Assembly (NCBI RefSeq): GCF_011806565.1
Contig: NZ_JAATOP010000007.1
Location: forward strand, 62,001-126,000
DNA length: 64,000 bases
DNA from: Marivivens donghaensis
GTDB lineage: Bacteria > Pseudomonadota > Alphaproteobacteria > Rhodobacterales > Rhodobacteraceae
Reading direction: 5' to 3'
Shown: in pieces, positions 28,430 to 36,871 of the stretch
How positions within the stretch are numbered: the stretch's first letter is position 1
How the letters are laid out: each line of letters begins with the position of its first letter
Position numbers and translations under genes: made by a program
Notes under the pieces: generated by a model
What the model was told of the DNA's origin: nothing
Seen by the model: only the letters and a program-made list of their open reading frames with translations
The model's database searches: none

Positions 28430-28988
28430 TGCAGTCAGCGCTCTGAACGGCAAAGTTGCTACCGCGAACGGCGTAACCGTCCGTGATTGCGGCCTGCAGG
28501 GAATGATTTCCATGCGCGGCACGTTCGAGGACGAGAACTTCTTTACCGTCCTGTCGCACATCATCGGGCTGGAAATTCCCGACGTGCGCACGATCGTGTC
28601 GAACGGCGACCGCAGCGTGGCGTGGATGTCTCCGGACGAGCTGCTCGTTCTGGTGCCCTATGCCGACGTGAACGGTATCGTGGCCCAGATCGAAGAGGCG
28701 CTTCAGGGCAGCCACTTCCTCGCGGTCAACGTATCGGACGCCCGCAGCCTGATTGCCATCGAAGGCGCGGGCGCTGCTGAGGTCATCGCCAAGAACGTGC
28801 CTGTCGACCTGTCGGCCGGTGCCTTCGGCGAAGGCATGGTCCGCCGCACCCGTATGGCCCAGGTTGCTGCGGCTGTCTGGTGCGACGGTGCCGACAGCTA
28901 CAAGGTCATCTGCTTCCGTTCGGTATCGACCTATGTGTTCGACCTGCTCGCGCAGTCGGCCAAGGACGGTCTGGTCGGCGCTCTCTGA
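28422..28988 (+). CDS. soxG: sarcosine oxidase subunit gamma
   Basis: 188 residues, overlapping soxA by 8 bases. The family features include SWMSPDEL-like text (here AWMSPDELLVLVP), VNVSDARSLIAIEG and the C-terminal CFRSVSTYVFDLL. Last gene of the sox operon; a UUCG-capped terminator hairpin follows 20 bases after the stop. Confidence 0.94.
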   Translation: MSNAVSALNGKVATANGVTVRDCGLQGMISMRGTFEDENFFTVLSHIIGLEIPDVRTIVSNGDRSVAWMSPDELLVLVPYADVNGIVAQIEEALQGSHFLAVNVSDARSLIAIEGAGAAEVIAKNVPVDLSAGAFGEGMVRRTRMAQVAAAVWCDGADSYKVICFRSVSTYVFDLLAQSAKDGLVGAL

Positions 28989-29008
28989 TCCGACCAAAGT
29001 ATGACGTT

Positions 29009-29042
29009 GAAAACGGTCGCTTCGGCGGCCGTTTTCGTTTTC
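29009..29042 (+). terminator. rho-independent terminator of soxBDAG
   Basis: Stem GAAAACGG (29009-29016) pairs with CCGTTTTC (29029-29036), extended by an inner CGC/GCG capped with a TTCG tetraloop, and T-rich sequence follows. Confidence 0.85.
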
Positions 29043-29120
29043 CGATGGTAATTGTCGGGTACGCGCTCTGATGCACCCACTCTGTCCGCATAGACACACG
29101 GTCTTGAGGTGCATTCGGGG

Positions 29121-29149
29121 TTGACGTGGAGTGTAGTTGAGCTTTGTTA
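29121..29149 (+). promoter_or_regulatory. candidate sodB promoter
   Basis: A TTGACG hexamer (29121-29126) is followed after 17 bases by TTGTTA (29144-29149), about 39 bases before the sodB start. The -35 match is good and the -10 is weak. Confidence 0.4.
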
Positions 29150-29187
29150 CAAGGCAGCGAACACAAACTTTAAAGAGGATTAGATCA

Positions 29188-29787
29188 ATGGCTTTTGAAC
29201 TTCCCGATCTTCCGTACGCCCACGACGCACTTGCTTCGAAGGGCATGTCCAAAGAGACCCTCGAGTACCACCACGACCTGCACCACAACGCCTATGTCAC
29301 CAACGGCAACAAGGCGATCGAAGGCACCGAGTGGGAAGGCAAGTCGCTAGAAGAGATCATCAAGGGCACCTACCAGCAGGGCGCAGTTGCCCAGAACGGT
29401 ATCTTCAACAACATCTCGCAGCTCTGGAACCACAACCAGTTCTGGGAAATGATGACCCCGAACGACAGCAAGATGCCGGGCGAGCTGGAAAAGGCTCTGA
29501 CCGAGTCCTTCGGTTCGGTCGACAAGTTCAAGGACGAGTTCTCGGCTGCCGGCGCCGGCCAGTTCGGTTCGGGCTGGGCTTGGCTCGTGAAGGACGCTGA
29601 CGGTTCGCTCAAGGTCACCAAGACCGAGAACGGCGTCAACCCGCTGTGCTTCAACCAGACCGCTCTGCTCGGCTGCGACGTGTGGGAACACTCCTACTAC
29701 ATCGACTACCGCAACAAGCGTCCGGCCTACCTGACCAACTTCCTCGACAACCTGGTCAACTGGGAAAACGTCGCTTCGCGCATGTAA
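29188..29787 (+). CDS. sodB: superoxide dismutase (Fe/Mn family, probably Fe)
   Basis: Cytoplasmic enzyme, 199 residues from MAFELPDLPY with AAGAGGA about 9 bases before the ATG. Metal ligands fit: His in LEYHHDLHHNAY, His in LWNHNQFWEM, Asp and His in GCDVWEHSYYIDYRNKRP. The QFGSGWAWL stretch, with Gln/Gly near the active site, favours iron. It follows the sarcosine oxidase operon, a peroxide source, behind a terminator and its own promoter. Confidence 0.96.
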   Translation: MAFELPDLPYAHDALASKGMSKETLEYHHDLHHNAYVTNGNKAIEGTEWEGKSLEEIIKGTYQQGAVAQNGIFNNISQLWNHNQFWEMMTPNDSKMPGELEKALTESFGSVDKFKDEFSAAGAGQFGSGWAWLVKDADGSLKVTKTENGVNPLCFNQTALLGCDVWEHSYYIDYRNKRPAYLTNFLDNLVNWENVASRM

Positions 29788-29806
29788 TCGCTGCGAATGC
29801 CGATAG

Positions 29807-29838
29807 GAAAAGCCGCCTTCGGGCGGCTTTTCTGTTTT
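29807..29838 (+). terminator. rho-independent terminator of sodB
   Basis: An 11-bp perfect stem (29807-29817 with 29822-29832) capped by a TTCG loop and followed by TGTTTTTT. Confidence 0.93.
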
Positions 29839-29934
29839 TTAGCGGGCGCATCTGGATAGCGCAGCCATATCCGCTAAACGGTCCATCTGACCGACCGTTG
29901 TGACTTTGGAGAGATCATTCCTAAGGCCGCGCAT

Positions 29935-31842
29935 ATGTCCCGACTGTTTCGTCACATCACCCTGAACTGGAGCACGTTTTGGCGGCATATGCTGCTAGGC
30001 GGCCTTCCGTTGGTGTTCGGTATCGTCATCGCGCTGTCCTATGCGGGAAACCGCTACAAGGAATTCGCTGACGTTCAGGGCCTTGAGGAAATGCTCGAAA
30101 CGGTCACTGTGGTGAACGCTGTCGTGCATGCGATGCAAGCTGAACGTGGGCGATCCGCGGGCTTCCTTGCGAGCGGCGGACACAACGGCGGCGAGGAAAT
30201 GATTGCGCAGCGCGCTGTCGTGGACGAACACTTTGAAGCGTGGCGCGCGTTTGAAATTGGCGCGGTGCCGCCGCAATTCGCCGCCTACTACGACGAAGTG
30301 AAAGCCGTAGACGAGGAAGTCGTCCGCATCCGCAGCAAAGTTGATGGCAAGATCATCACTGGTCCCGAGATGGTCGAGGTTTACAAGGACATTATCGCGC
30401 GGCTCCAGCATCTGTCGGACCTGATGGCGCAGTTGACGCAAGAGCCGACGCTCGCCGTTTACCTCGACGGCTACAACGCGCTCCTCCGCGCCAAAGAACA
30501 GACCGGTCTTCAGCGCGCGATCGATACGCGCATTGCCACGCAGCTGTCCTTTACCAATTCGGACTACGATCTGTTCGTCATCCACCGGACGCTGCTCCAA
30601 GCCTATCTGGACCAGTACGACCAGATCCCCGATCCGGTTGTGCAGAAGTCCTACGAGGACTTCTTGGCGTCCCCAGAAAACCTCGCGGTTCTCGACATTC
30701 AGGAAAAGGCCAAGCGCTACACCTTCGACCTCACGCCTAGCGAGGTGTTCGCGCTTCATACAGATCGGGTGAACCTGCTGTTTGATGCTGAGCACCAGCT
30801 TTGGGACATCATCATGGAGAAAGAGGCCGCGCTTTCGGTGACGGCTTGGCGTTCTTTGGTCCTGACCGTCGCGGGCGGGCTGCTGTGCATCATCCTCTCG
30901 GCTGTGATCATCTACGGATTCACCAAATTTAATGCCGAGGTGATGGGAGAAATCGTCGGCGCAGCGGTCAAGATGACCGAGGGCGACTATGACGTCGAAC
31001 TACCCAAACCGGGCACCAACGGCCTGTCGACGCTGATCTCGACGCTGGTCGTTTTCCGCGACAAGATCAAAAAGAACCGCGACGAGGCTCTGGCCCGTCA
31101 GGATGCGCGCCAACGCGAGCTTGAAGAGGTAAAGATCCGTGCGGAGAACGGCCGCTCACGTTCGGACCGGATCAGTCGCGACATCGAACACACCGCCCAA
31201 TCGACCGAAGAACTGGCCCAGTCGGTAAACAGCGCGCTGAAATCGACCGAAACCGCGAATATCCGCGTCGGTGAGATGCGCGATATGGCTTACGAGGGCA
31301 CACACATCACCCAGAACGCCATCGAGGCGATGGACCGTATCCGCAAGGCGTCGGACAAGATCACCTCGATCATCAAGATCATCGACGAGATCGCGTTCCA
31401 GACCAACCTGCTTGCCCTTAACGCCCGCGTCGAAGCCGCAAGGGCAGGGCCTGCGGGGCGCGGTTTCGCCGTGGTCGCGACCGAGGTGCAGCAGCTAGCC
31501 GCCCGTTCCGCGCGTGCGGCGGGTGACGTGTCAGAGCTGATCGAGCAAGCCGCGAAAGAGATCAGCGACGGCGTTGTTATCGTGGAGCAAAGCGGCTCCG
31601 CCCTCGACGAACTGGCCGCCGGTGCGGGCGAGATCGCAGCGCTGGTGGAATCGCTGACCTCTGTCAGCCGCCAGCAGTCGGCAACGCTTGATGAAATCAA
31701 CGACGCGACCATGCGCCTCGACTCCGAGATGCGCAGCCTGTCCCGCGAATTGACCAGCGAGGACAGCGCGGAGGACGACCCCATGAATCTCACACCTGCG
31801 AACGATTGGCCGGACGATGCTGCAACTGCACGGTCTGCATGA
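29935..31842 (+). CDS. methyl-accepting chemotaxis protein with NIT sensor domain
   Basis: 635 residues. First membrane span about 20-40, then a periplasmic NIT domain (about 55-300) with the hallmark [14 protein letters not shown] domains are associated with nitrate/nitrite sensing. Second span about 305-330 ([23 protein letters not shown]), a HAMP domain, and a cytoplasmic signalling domain whose hairpin tip reads [21 protein letters not shown]. It would act through CheA/CheW, which are not in this window. Stands alone between two terminators. The signal ligand is inference from the domain. Confidence 0.92.
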   Translation: MSRLFRHITLNWSTFWRHMLLGGLPLVFGIVIALSYAGNRYKEFADVQGLEEMLETVTVVNAVVHAMQAERGRSAGFLASGGHNGGEEMIAQRAVVDEHFEAWRAFEIGAVPPQFAAYYDEVKAVDEEVVRIRSKVDGKIITGPEMVEVYKDIIARLQHLSDLMAQLTQEPTLAVYLDGYNALLRAKEQTGLQRAIDTRIATQLSFTNSDYDLFVIHRTLLQAYLDQYDQIPDPVVQKSYEDFLASPENLAVLDIQEKAKRYTFDLTPSEVFALHTDRVNLLFDAEHQLWDIIMEKEAALSVTAWRSLVLTVAGGLLCIILSAVIIYGFTKFNAEVMGEIVGAAVKMTEGDYDVELPKPGTNGLSTLISTLVVFRDKIKKNRDEALARQDARQRELEEVKIRAENGRSRSDRISRDIEHTAQSTEELAQSVNSALKSTETANIRVGEMRDMAYEGTHITQNAIEAMDRIRKASDKITSIIKIIDEIAFQTNLLALNARVEAARAGPAGRGFAVVATEVQQLAARSARAAGDVSELIEQAAKEISDGVVIVEQSGSALDELAAGAGEIAALVESLTSVSRQQSATLDEINDATMRLDSEMRSLSRELTSEDSAEDDPMNLTPANDWPDDAATARSA

Positions 31843-31849
31843 ATGACCG

Positions 31850-31882
31850 AGGGCGCCCAAGCGGCGCCCTTTCTTCTTTCGC
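31850..31882 (+). terminator. rho-independent terminator after the chemoreceptor
   Basis: An 8-bp stem AGGGCGCC/GGCGCCCT (31850-31857 with 31863-31870) with a 5-base loop, followed by TTTCTTCTTTC. Confidence 0.85.
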
Positions 31883-31963
31883 TTCAATGGTTTTGTGATC
31901 GCCCGCCCGTGGAACGGATGCGGGTTTTTGTGCGTTGGCTTATCAAATGAAAGGAGGCTCATG

Positions 31964-32179
31964 ATGGCCGAACGCTATAGATCCCAAGATGGTCGCAGCG
32001 AGACCGAAGAGCTGATCGGTGATGTCGAGGAAGCACCCTCCAAAGCCGGTCGCGAAGGCGGAAACCTCCAACGCAAAGTTGGCACCCGTGACGAAGAGAA
32101 AGCGGTAGAGCAGGGACGTCCGACGACGACCCGTGTCCGCAAATCCGACGAAATCGAAACCGGTAACGAGGAGAAATAA
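31964..32179 (+). CDS. small highly charged hypothetical protein
   Basis: 71 residues, no membrane span or signal, about one third charged, and probably disordered. Strong Shine-Dalgarno AAGGAGG at 31951-31957; two in-frame ATGs follow, and the second (31964) has the better 6-base spacing. One base separates its stop from the host-attachment-family gene, so the two are likely co-expressed. No family recognised; composition resembles small stress-induced hydrophilins. Confidence 0.7.
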   Translation: MAERYRSQDGRSETEELIGDVEEAPSKAGREGGNLQRKVGTRDEEKAVEQGRPTTTRVRKSDEIETGNEEK

Positions 32180-32180
32180 C

Positions 32181-32645
32181 ATGGCTGTACTGACACAAGG
32201 CACTTGGGTCGTCGTTGCCGACGGTGAGAAGGCGCTTTTCCTTCGTAACGATATGGATGCGCAGAACCCCAATCTGAACGTGGTCAGCATCGACGAGCAG
32301 GAAAACCCGTCGGACTACGAACAGTCGGCCAACCGCCCCGGACGGATGAACGACAACGGTCCGGGCCAGAAGTCGGCGCTTGATGACACTGACTGGCACC
32401 AGCTTGCTAAGGATCGCTTTGCTTCGGACATTGCCGACAAGCTCTACAAGCTGGCGCACAAGGGCAAGTTTGACCGTCTGGTCCTCGTTGCATCGCCGAA
32501 TACGCTCGGTGAGGTGCGCAAATCGCTCCATAAAGAGGTCACCGACAAGATCGTTGCCGAACTGGACAAGGATTTGACCAACCATCCGCTCGATAAGCTG
32601 GAGCAACTGCTCCACAAAGAGCTGGACGGCGACACGGTCCACTAA
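32181..32645 (+). CDS. host attachment family protein (Host_attach/AtsE-like)
   Basis: 154 residues from the ATG at 32181, preceded by GAGGAGA. Features of the family: TWVVVADGEKALFLRN at the start, a central polar region, RFASDIADKLYKLAHKGKFDRLVLVASPNTLGEVRK, and the C-terminal KDLTNHPLDKLEQLL. Named for an Agrobacterium attachment protein, but the biochemical role is unknown; the fold resembles release-factor eRF1 domain-like proteins. A terminator follows directly. Confidence 0.88.
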   Translation: MAVLTQGTWVVVADGEKALFLRNDMDAQNPNLNVVSIDEQENPSDYEQSANRPGRMNDNGPGQKSALDDTDWHQLAKDRFASDIADKLYKLAHKGKFDRLVLVASPNTLGEVRKSLHKEVTDKIVAELDKDLTNHPLDKLEQLLHKELDGDTVH

Positions 32646-32648
32646 ACG

Positions 32649-32675
32649 AAAAGAGCGCCTCGCGGCGCTCTTTTT
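32649..32675. terminator. bidirectional terminator
   Basis: Stem AAAAGAGCGCC/GGCGCTCTTTT with a 4-base loop (TCGC), between the host-attachment gene and the convergent LOG gene; A-run on one side and T-run on the other serve both strands. Confidence 0.9.
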
Positions 32676-32676
32676 C

Positions 32677-33222
32677 TTACGCGAAAGCGGTCTCTAGTAT
32701 CGCTTCGGCTTCCTCAACCGTTGTGGCCACGCTGATGTAATCTTTCAGCGACGCATCCGCAAACCCTTCACCGATAAAATGGTCGATGAGCGCGATGAGC
32801 GGCTGCCAGTAGCCTTCGACATCCAGCAGAACAATGTGCTTCTGGTGCAGACCAAGCTGCCGCCATGTCAGTGCTTCAAAGAACTCGTCCAGCGACCCGC
32901 CGCCACCCGGCAGCATCAGCACCGCGTCGGCGTTCATGAACATGACCTTCTTCCGCTCGTGCATCGTTTCAGTCACGATGTAGCTGTCGAGGTCGCTCTT
33001 GCCGACTTCCCAACGCACCAGATGTTCTGGGATGACACCGAAGGTTTTGCCGCCCGCCAGTTGGGTGGAGCGCGCAACGGTGCCCATCAGACCCACATCA
33101 CCAGCACCGTAAACGAGTCGCCAATCGCGCTTTGCGAGCATCTGACCTCTCTTTTCGGCGGCCAGATTATACGCAGGACGCTTTCCGCTGCGCGATCCGC
33201 AGTACACACATACCGATTTCAT
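32677..33222 (-). CDS. LOG family protein (cytokinin riboside monophosphate phosphoribohydrolase-like)
   Basis: 181 residues, TIGR00730 type. N-terminal VCVYCGSRSG and LVYGAGDVGLMGTVA are family hallmarks. The catalytic motif, normally PGGxGTxxE, reads PGGGGSLDE (105-113) with Ser for Thr; the Arg and Glu positions needed for catalysis (ERKKVM, LDE) are kept. Enzymes of this family cleave ribose phosphate from N6-substituted AMP; the true bacterial substrate is open. Confidence 0.9.
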   Translation of the reverse strand: MKSVCVYCGSRSGKRPAYNLAAEKRGQMLAKRDWRLVYGAGDVGLMGTVARSTQLAGGKTFGVIPEHLVRWEVGKSDLDSYIVTETMHERKKVMFMNADAVLMLPGGGGSLDEFFEALTWRQLGLHQKHIVLLDVEGYWQPLIALIDHFIGEGFADASLKDYISVATTVEEAEAILETAFA

Positions 33223-33334
33223 CGCAGGGTCTCACATATTTGTTATGGTAGTCTTTGACCCTGAATAGACCCGTTGATAATGTCCGACAACAGATTTTGC
33301 CGCTTTGCGGCAATTGCGCAGGGAAGGGACAATC

Positions 33335-34927
33335 TTGTCGCAAGATCAAAGTACAACAGGCCGTAGCGGTCTGATGACAACCGTGGCCGTTGGGGCGGTC
33401 GTGGTTATCGGCATTCTGGGCGCAATTTTTCTGGCACCGGGAGAGGACACTCCCGAACCGCAAGAGCAAGTTGCCGTCGCCCAAACGGATACCGAAGAAC
33501 CTGCGGAGATTGTAGCGGAACCTGAGGCTGTTCCGGCAGATGAGCCGGAAGTTGCCGAAGAGACTGCCGCCGAGCAGCCGCCCGTCGTCGACGTTGCGCC
33601 TGTTGTCGATCCCGAGCCGGCGCCCGAGCCTGAAGCAGTTGATGAGCCGGAAGAGCCTGCTGCCGCTCCGGTCGAAACCGAAACCGCCGAGGCTCCGGTC
33701 ATTGCGGCCCCGACCATCGAAGACGTGCGCATCGAAGCCGACGGCATGGGCACCATCGCGGGCCGCTTCGCTGCCGGTGGCCGTGTGGATGTGATGCTGG
33801 ATGATGTGATCCTGCAATCGCTCGAAACCGATGGCGACGGCAGCTTCTTTGCGTTCTTCACGCTCGAGCCGTCCGACCAGCCGCGCCAGCTTTACCTCGT
33901 GGCCGATCCCGAAGGCGATGCGCTCGTCTCCGAAGAGACTGTGCTGATCGGTGCTGACGTGGTGAAGGGGCCGCAGCCCGCCGAGGAAACCGCTGAGACT
34001 GCGGAAGAGCAGCAACTCGCGTTGGCGGAGGTCAATACCGAGCAGCCCGAGCGTCCTGCGACGCCGGAGACCGAAACTCCGGTCGAAGTTGCGAGTGACG
34101 AGCCCGCTGCGGAAGAGACCGTAGCGGCGGGTGCGGAGGAAGAGCCGACCGCGGACGTTGCAGAACCTGCCGAGGCTACCCGAGCCGAAGAGCCTGTAGC
34201 CGAGGAAACCATCGAGGTTGCCGAAGTCAACACTGATGAACCGGCAGCTCCGGCTGAGGAAACGACCGAAGTCGCCGAAGCCGCTGAACCTACGGTAACC
34301 GAAGAACAGCCTGCCCAAGAGCAGCCAAACGAAGAAACCACCGAACTCACCGGCGTTGAAGAGGTCGAAGACACGACCTCCGACACCGTTCTGCTGGCTG
34401 ACAACGACGGCGTTCGCGTGGTGCAGTCGGGCGATGAAGAACGTTCGCCCTCCGTCACCGTCGACACCATCACCTACAACGACGAAGGCAACGTCAGCGT
34501 GTCGGGCCGTGCGTCGGGGCAGGCGGGCAACATCCAGCTTTATCTCGACAATACCCCGCTCGTCTCCGCTCCGATCGAGCAAAGCGGCGATTGGCGCACC
34601 GATCTGCCCGAGGTGGAGACAGGCGTCTATACGCTCCGCGCCGACGAAACCGACGAAGCTGGCGAGGTCGTGAGCCGTATCGAAACCCCGTTCAAGCGCG
34701 AAGACCCCACTGACATCGCCACCGCGATTGGTGTGGACGAAAGCGACGACGGCATCTCGGTCAAGGTCGTGCAGCCGGGCAACTCGCTCTGGCGTATCGC
34801 CCGTGCAGCCTACGGCGACGGCGTGAAATATGTCTACGTCTTCGAGGCGAACAAAGACCTGATCCGCGATCCGGATCTGATCTATCCCGGTCAGGTGTTC
34901 GTCCTGCCGGAACTCGAACAAGAGTAA
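33335..34927 (+). CDS. acidic LysM-domain cell-envelope protein
   Basis: 530 residues, probably starting at a TTG (33335) with AAGGGA five bases upstream; the open frame extends to 33305. One N-terminal membrane anchor (about 14-34), then very long Glu/Pro/Ala-rich, low-complexity stretches that flank two small beta-domains (about 140-210 and 390-450), and a C-terminal LysM domain (KVVQPGNSLWRIARAAYGDG to LIYPGQVFVLP). Such proteins occur widely in Rhodobacteraceae and presumably bind peptidoglycan across the periplasm. No enzymatic motif. Confidence 0.85.
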   Translation: MSQDQSTTGRSGLMTTVAVGAVVVIGILGAIFLAPGEDTPEPQEQVAVAQTDTEEPAEIVAEPEAVPADEPEVAEETAAEQPPVVDVAPVVDPEPAPEPEAVDEPEEPAAAPVETETAEAPVIAAPTIEDVRIEADGMGTIAGRFAAGGRVDVMLDDVILQSLETDGDGSFFAFFTLEPSDQPRQLYLVADPEGDALVSEETVLIGADVVKGPQPAEETAETAEEQQLALAEVNTEQPERPATPETETPVEVASDEPAAEETVAAGAEEEPTADVAEPAEATRAEEPVAEETIEVAEVNTDEPAAPAEETTEVAEAAEPTVTEEQPAQEQPNEETTELTGVEEVEDTTSDTVLLADNDGVRVVQSGDEERSPSVTVDTITYNDEGNVSVSGRASGQAGNIQLYLDNTPLVSAPIEQSGDWRTDLPEVETGVYTLRADETDEAGEVVSRIETPFKREDPTDIATAIGVDESDDGISVKVVQPGNSLWRIARAAYGDGVKYVYVFEANKDLIRDPDLIYPGQVFVLPELEQE

Positions 34928-34983
34928 GTCTGGTCTTCCCCTATCGGCGCGCCTAGGCTGCGCCGGTAGCCACGGGAGTCTTG

Positions 34984-36804
34984 ATGCAACGTCTTCAAAA
35001 AACCGACGCCAATCTGAGTGGAGAGCCCATCGAAGGCTGGTCCATCATCCGCCGCGTCGCGCCTTACCTCTGGCCCAAAGACAATCTGAATTTCCGCATC
35101 CGCGTGGTGGCGGCGCTGTTCGTGCTGCTCTTGGCCAAGCTGATCGCTGTCGGCTCCCCGATCCTCTACAAACAGGCCGTTGATGCGCTCGCCCCCGAGA
35201 GCACGAGCGGCGGCAGTTTCCTTGCGCTTGGCGCGGTCGGTCTGACGCTGGCATACGGCCTCGCGCGGCTTGGCGACACCGGTTTCCAGCAGCTGCGTAG
35301 CGTGATTTTCGCGAAGGTCGGGCAGGGCGCACTGCGCAAGCTCGCCATCGAGACCTTCACCCACATTCACCGCCTGTCGATGCGCTACCACATCACGCGC
35401 AAGACCGGCGGGCTCAGCCGTATCATCGAGCGCGGGGTGAAGGGCGTCGACTTCCTGCTGCGCACCATCCTCTTCAGCCTCGGACCGCTTGTCCTGCAAC
35501 TGGTCCTGATCGGCATCGCGCTGCTCGCTTTCTTCGACGTTTGGTACCTCATTGTCGTGGCGGTCACGATTGCGCTCTATGTGGCGTTCACGTTTTCGGT
35601 CACCGAATGGCGCGTGAAAATCCGCCGCGAGATGAACAAGCAGGACACCGATGCCAACCAGAAAGCCATCGACAGTCTGTTGAATTTCGAGACCGTGAAA
35701 TACTTCGGCGCTGAGACTTGGGAAGCAAACCGCTACGACCGCTCGATGGAGCGCTATGCCGCTGCCGCCGTTCGCACCACCAACTCGCTGGCGCTGCTGA
35801 ATTTCGGGCAGGGGCTGATCATCACGGGCGGCCTTGTGGCCGTCATGGTGATGGCGGCTGTCGGCGTGCAGAACGGCTCGCTCACCGTTGGCGATTTTGT
35901 CATGGTCAACAGCTACATGATCCAGATCACAATGCCGCTCAATTTCCTCGGCACGGTTTACCGCGAAATCCGTCAGGCGCTGATCGATATGGGGGATATG
36001 TTCGGCCTTCTCGATATGCCTCCCGAGATTACGGACAAACCGAACGCCTCGCTGTTGCACGTGCGCGGCGGTGAGTTGACGTTCGAGGATGTCCACTTCG
36101 CTTACGAGCCGGAACGTCCTGTTCTGAAAGGTATTTCACTGACCGTGCCTGCGGGGAAAACCGTGGCGATTGTCGGCTCGTCCGGCTCCGGCAAATCGAC
36201 CATCGGGCGTCTGTTGTTCCGTTTCTATGACGTCACAGGCGGCGCGATCCGCATTGACGGGCAGGACCTGCGCGAGGTGACGCAGGACAGTTTGCACCAG
36301 ATGATCGGCGTGGTCCCGCAGGATACTGTGCTGTTCAACGACTCCATCCGCTACAACATCGCCTACGGCAATCCGGAAGCGTCCGAGGACGAGGTCATCG
36401 CTGCCGCCCGCGCGGCCAAGATCCATGACTTCGTAATGAGCCTGCCGCGCGGCTACGATACCGAAGTTGGTGAGCGCGGCCTCAAGCTTTCGGGCGGTGA
36501 AAAACAGCGCGTCGGTATCGCCCGCACGATCCTGAAAAACCCGCCGATCCTGCTGCTGGACGAGGCGACTTCGGCGCTCGATACGGATACGGAACGGTAT
36601 ATTCAGGCGCAGCTTCAGGAAATGGGCGAAGGGCGGACTGTGATCACTATCGCACACCGACTGAGCACAATTGCAGAGGCCGACGAGATCATCGTGCTAG
36701 AACACGGTGAAATCATTGAAAAAGGCCGTCATGAAGCGCTTCTCTCACGAGGGGGGCGCTATGCGCAGCTCTGGAGAAAACAGGCATCGGAGGACGCCGC
36801 CTGA
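34984..36804 (+). CDS. Atm1-type ABC exporter (fused permease-ATPase)
   Basis: 606 residues from the ATG at 34984 (GGGAG five bases upstream; a TTG three bases earlier is in frame). Six-span permease half (about 1-330) with LLNFETVKYFGAE, a signature of the Atm1/HMT1 subfamily, then an ATPase half with GSSGSGKST, VVPQDTVLFNDSI, LSGGEKQRVGIAR and LLLDEATSALD. Atm1 proteins export glutathione-linked sulfur or metal species and support cytosolic Fe-S or metal detoxification. The half-transporter would work as a homodimer. Confidence 0.92.
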   Translation: MQRLQKTDANLSGEPIEGWSIIRRVAPYLWPKDNLNFRIRVVAALFVLLLAKLIAVGSPILYKQAVDALAPESTSGGSFLALGAVGLTLAYGLARLGDTGFQQLRSVIFAKVGQGALRKLAIETFTHIHRLSMRYHITRKTGGLSRIIERGVKGVDFLLRTILFSLGPLVLQLVLIGIALLAFFDVWYLIVVAVTIALYVAFTFSVTEWRVKIRREMNKQDTDANQKAIDSLLNFETVKYFGAETWEANRYDRSMERYAAAAVRTTNSLALLNFGQGLIITGGLVAVMVMAAVGVQNGSLTVGDFVMVNSYMIQITMPLNFLGTVYREIRQALIDMGDMFGLLDMPPEITDKPNASLLHVRGGELTFEDVHFAYEPERPVLKGISLTVPAGKTVAIVGSSGSGKSTIGRLLFRFYDVTGGAIRIDGQDLREVTQDSLHQMIGVVPQDTVLFNDSIRYNIAYGNPEASEDEVIAAARAAKIHDFVMSLPRGYDTEVGERGLKLSGGEKQRVGIARTILKNPPILLLDEATSALDTDTERYIQAQLQEMGEGRTVITIAHRLSTIAEADEIIVLEHGEIIEKGRHEALLSRGGRYAQLWRKQASEDAA

Positions 36805-36871
36805 TTGCGCCGCAGCGCAGCACGGCCTAGACAGACTGCATTGAGATAAAATGTCGCAGTTTGGATAGATA

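Noticed and set aside
25343-28591. A 1082-codon open frame antisense to soxA
   Set aside because: It mirrors the well-identified soxA in the opposite strand; strong GC bias at third positions opens the antisense frame. The protein has no recognisable domain and spans the soxA/soxG boundary.
32181-32645. Host-attachment family protein as a symbiosis or virulence marker
   Set aside because: The family is widespread in free-living proteobacteria; the name comes from one Agrobacterium study.
33167-34921. A 584-codon frame antisense to the LysM gene
   Set aside because: Its Gly/Phe/Arg-rich low complexity is the mirror of the Glu/Pro/Ala repeats; no RBS or domain.
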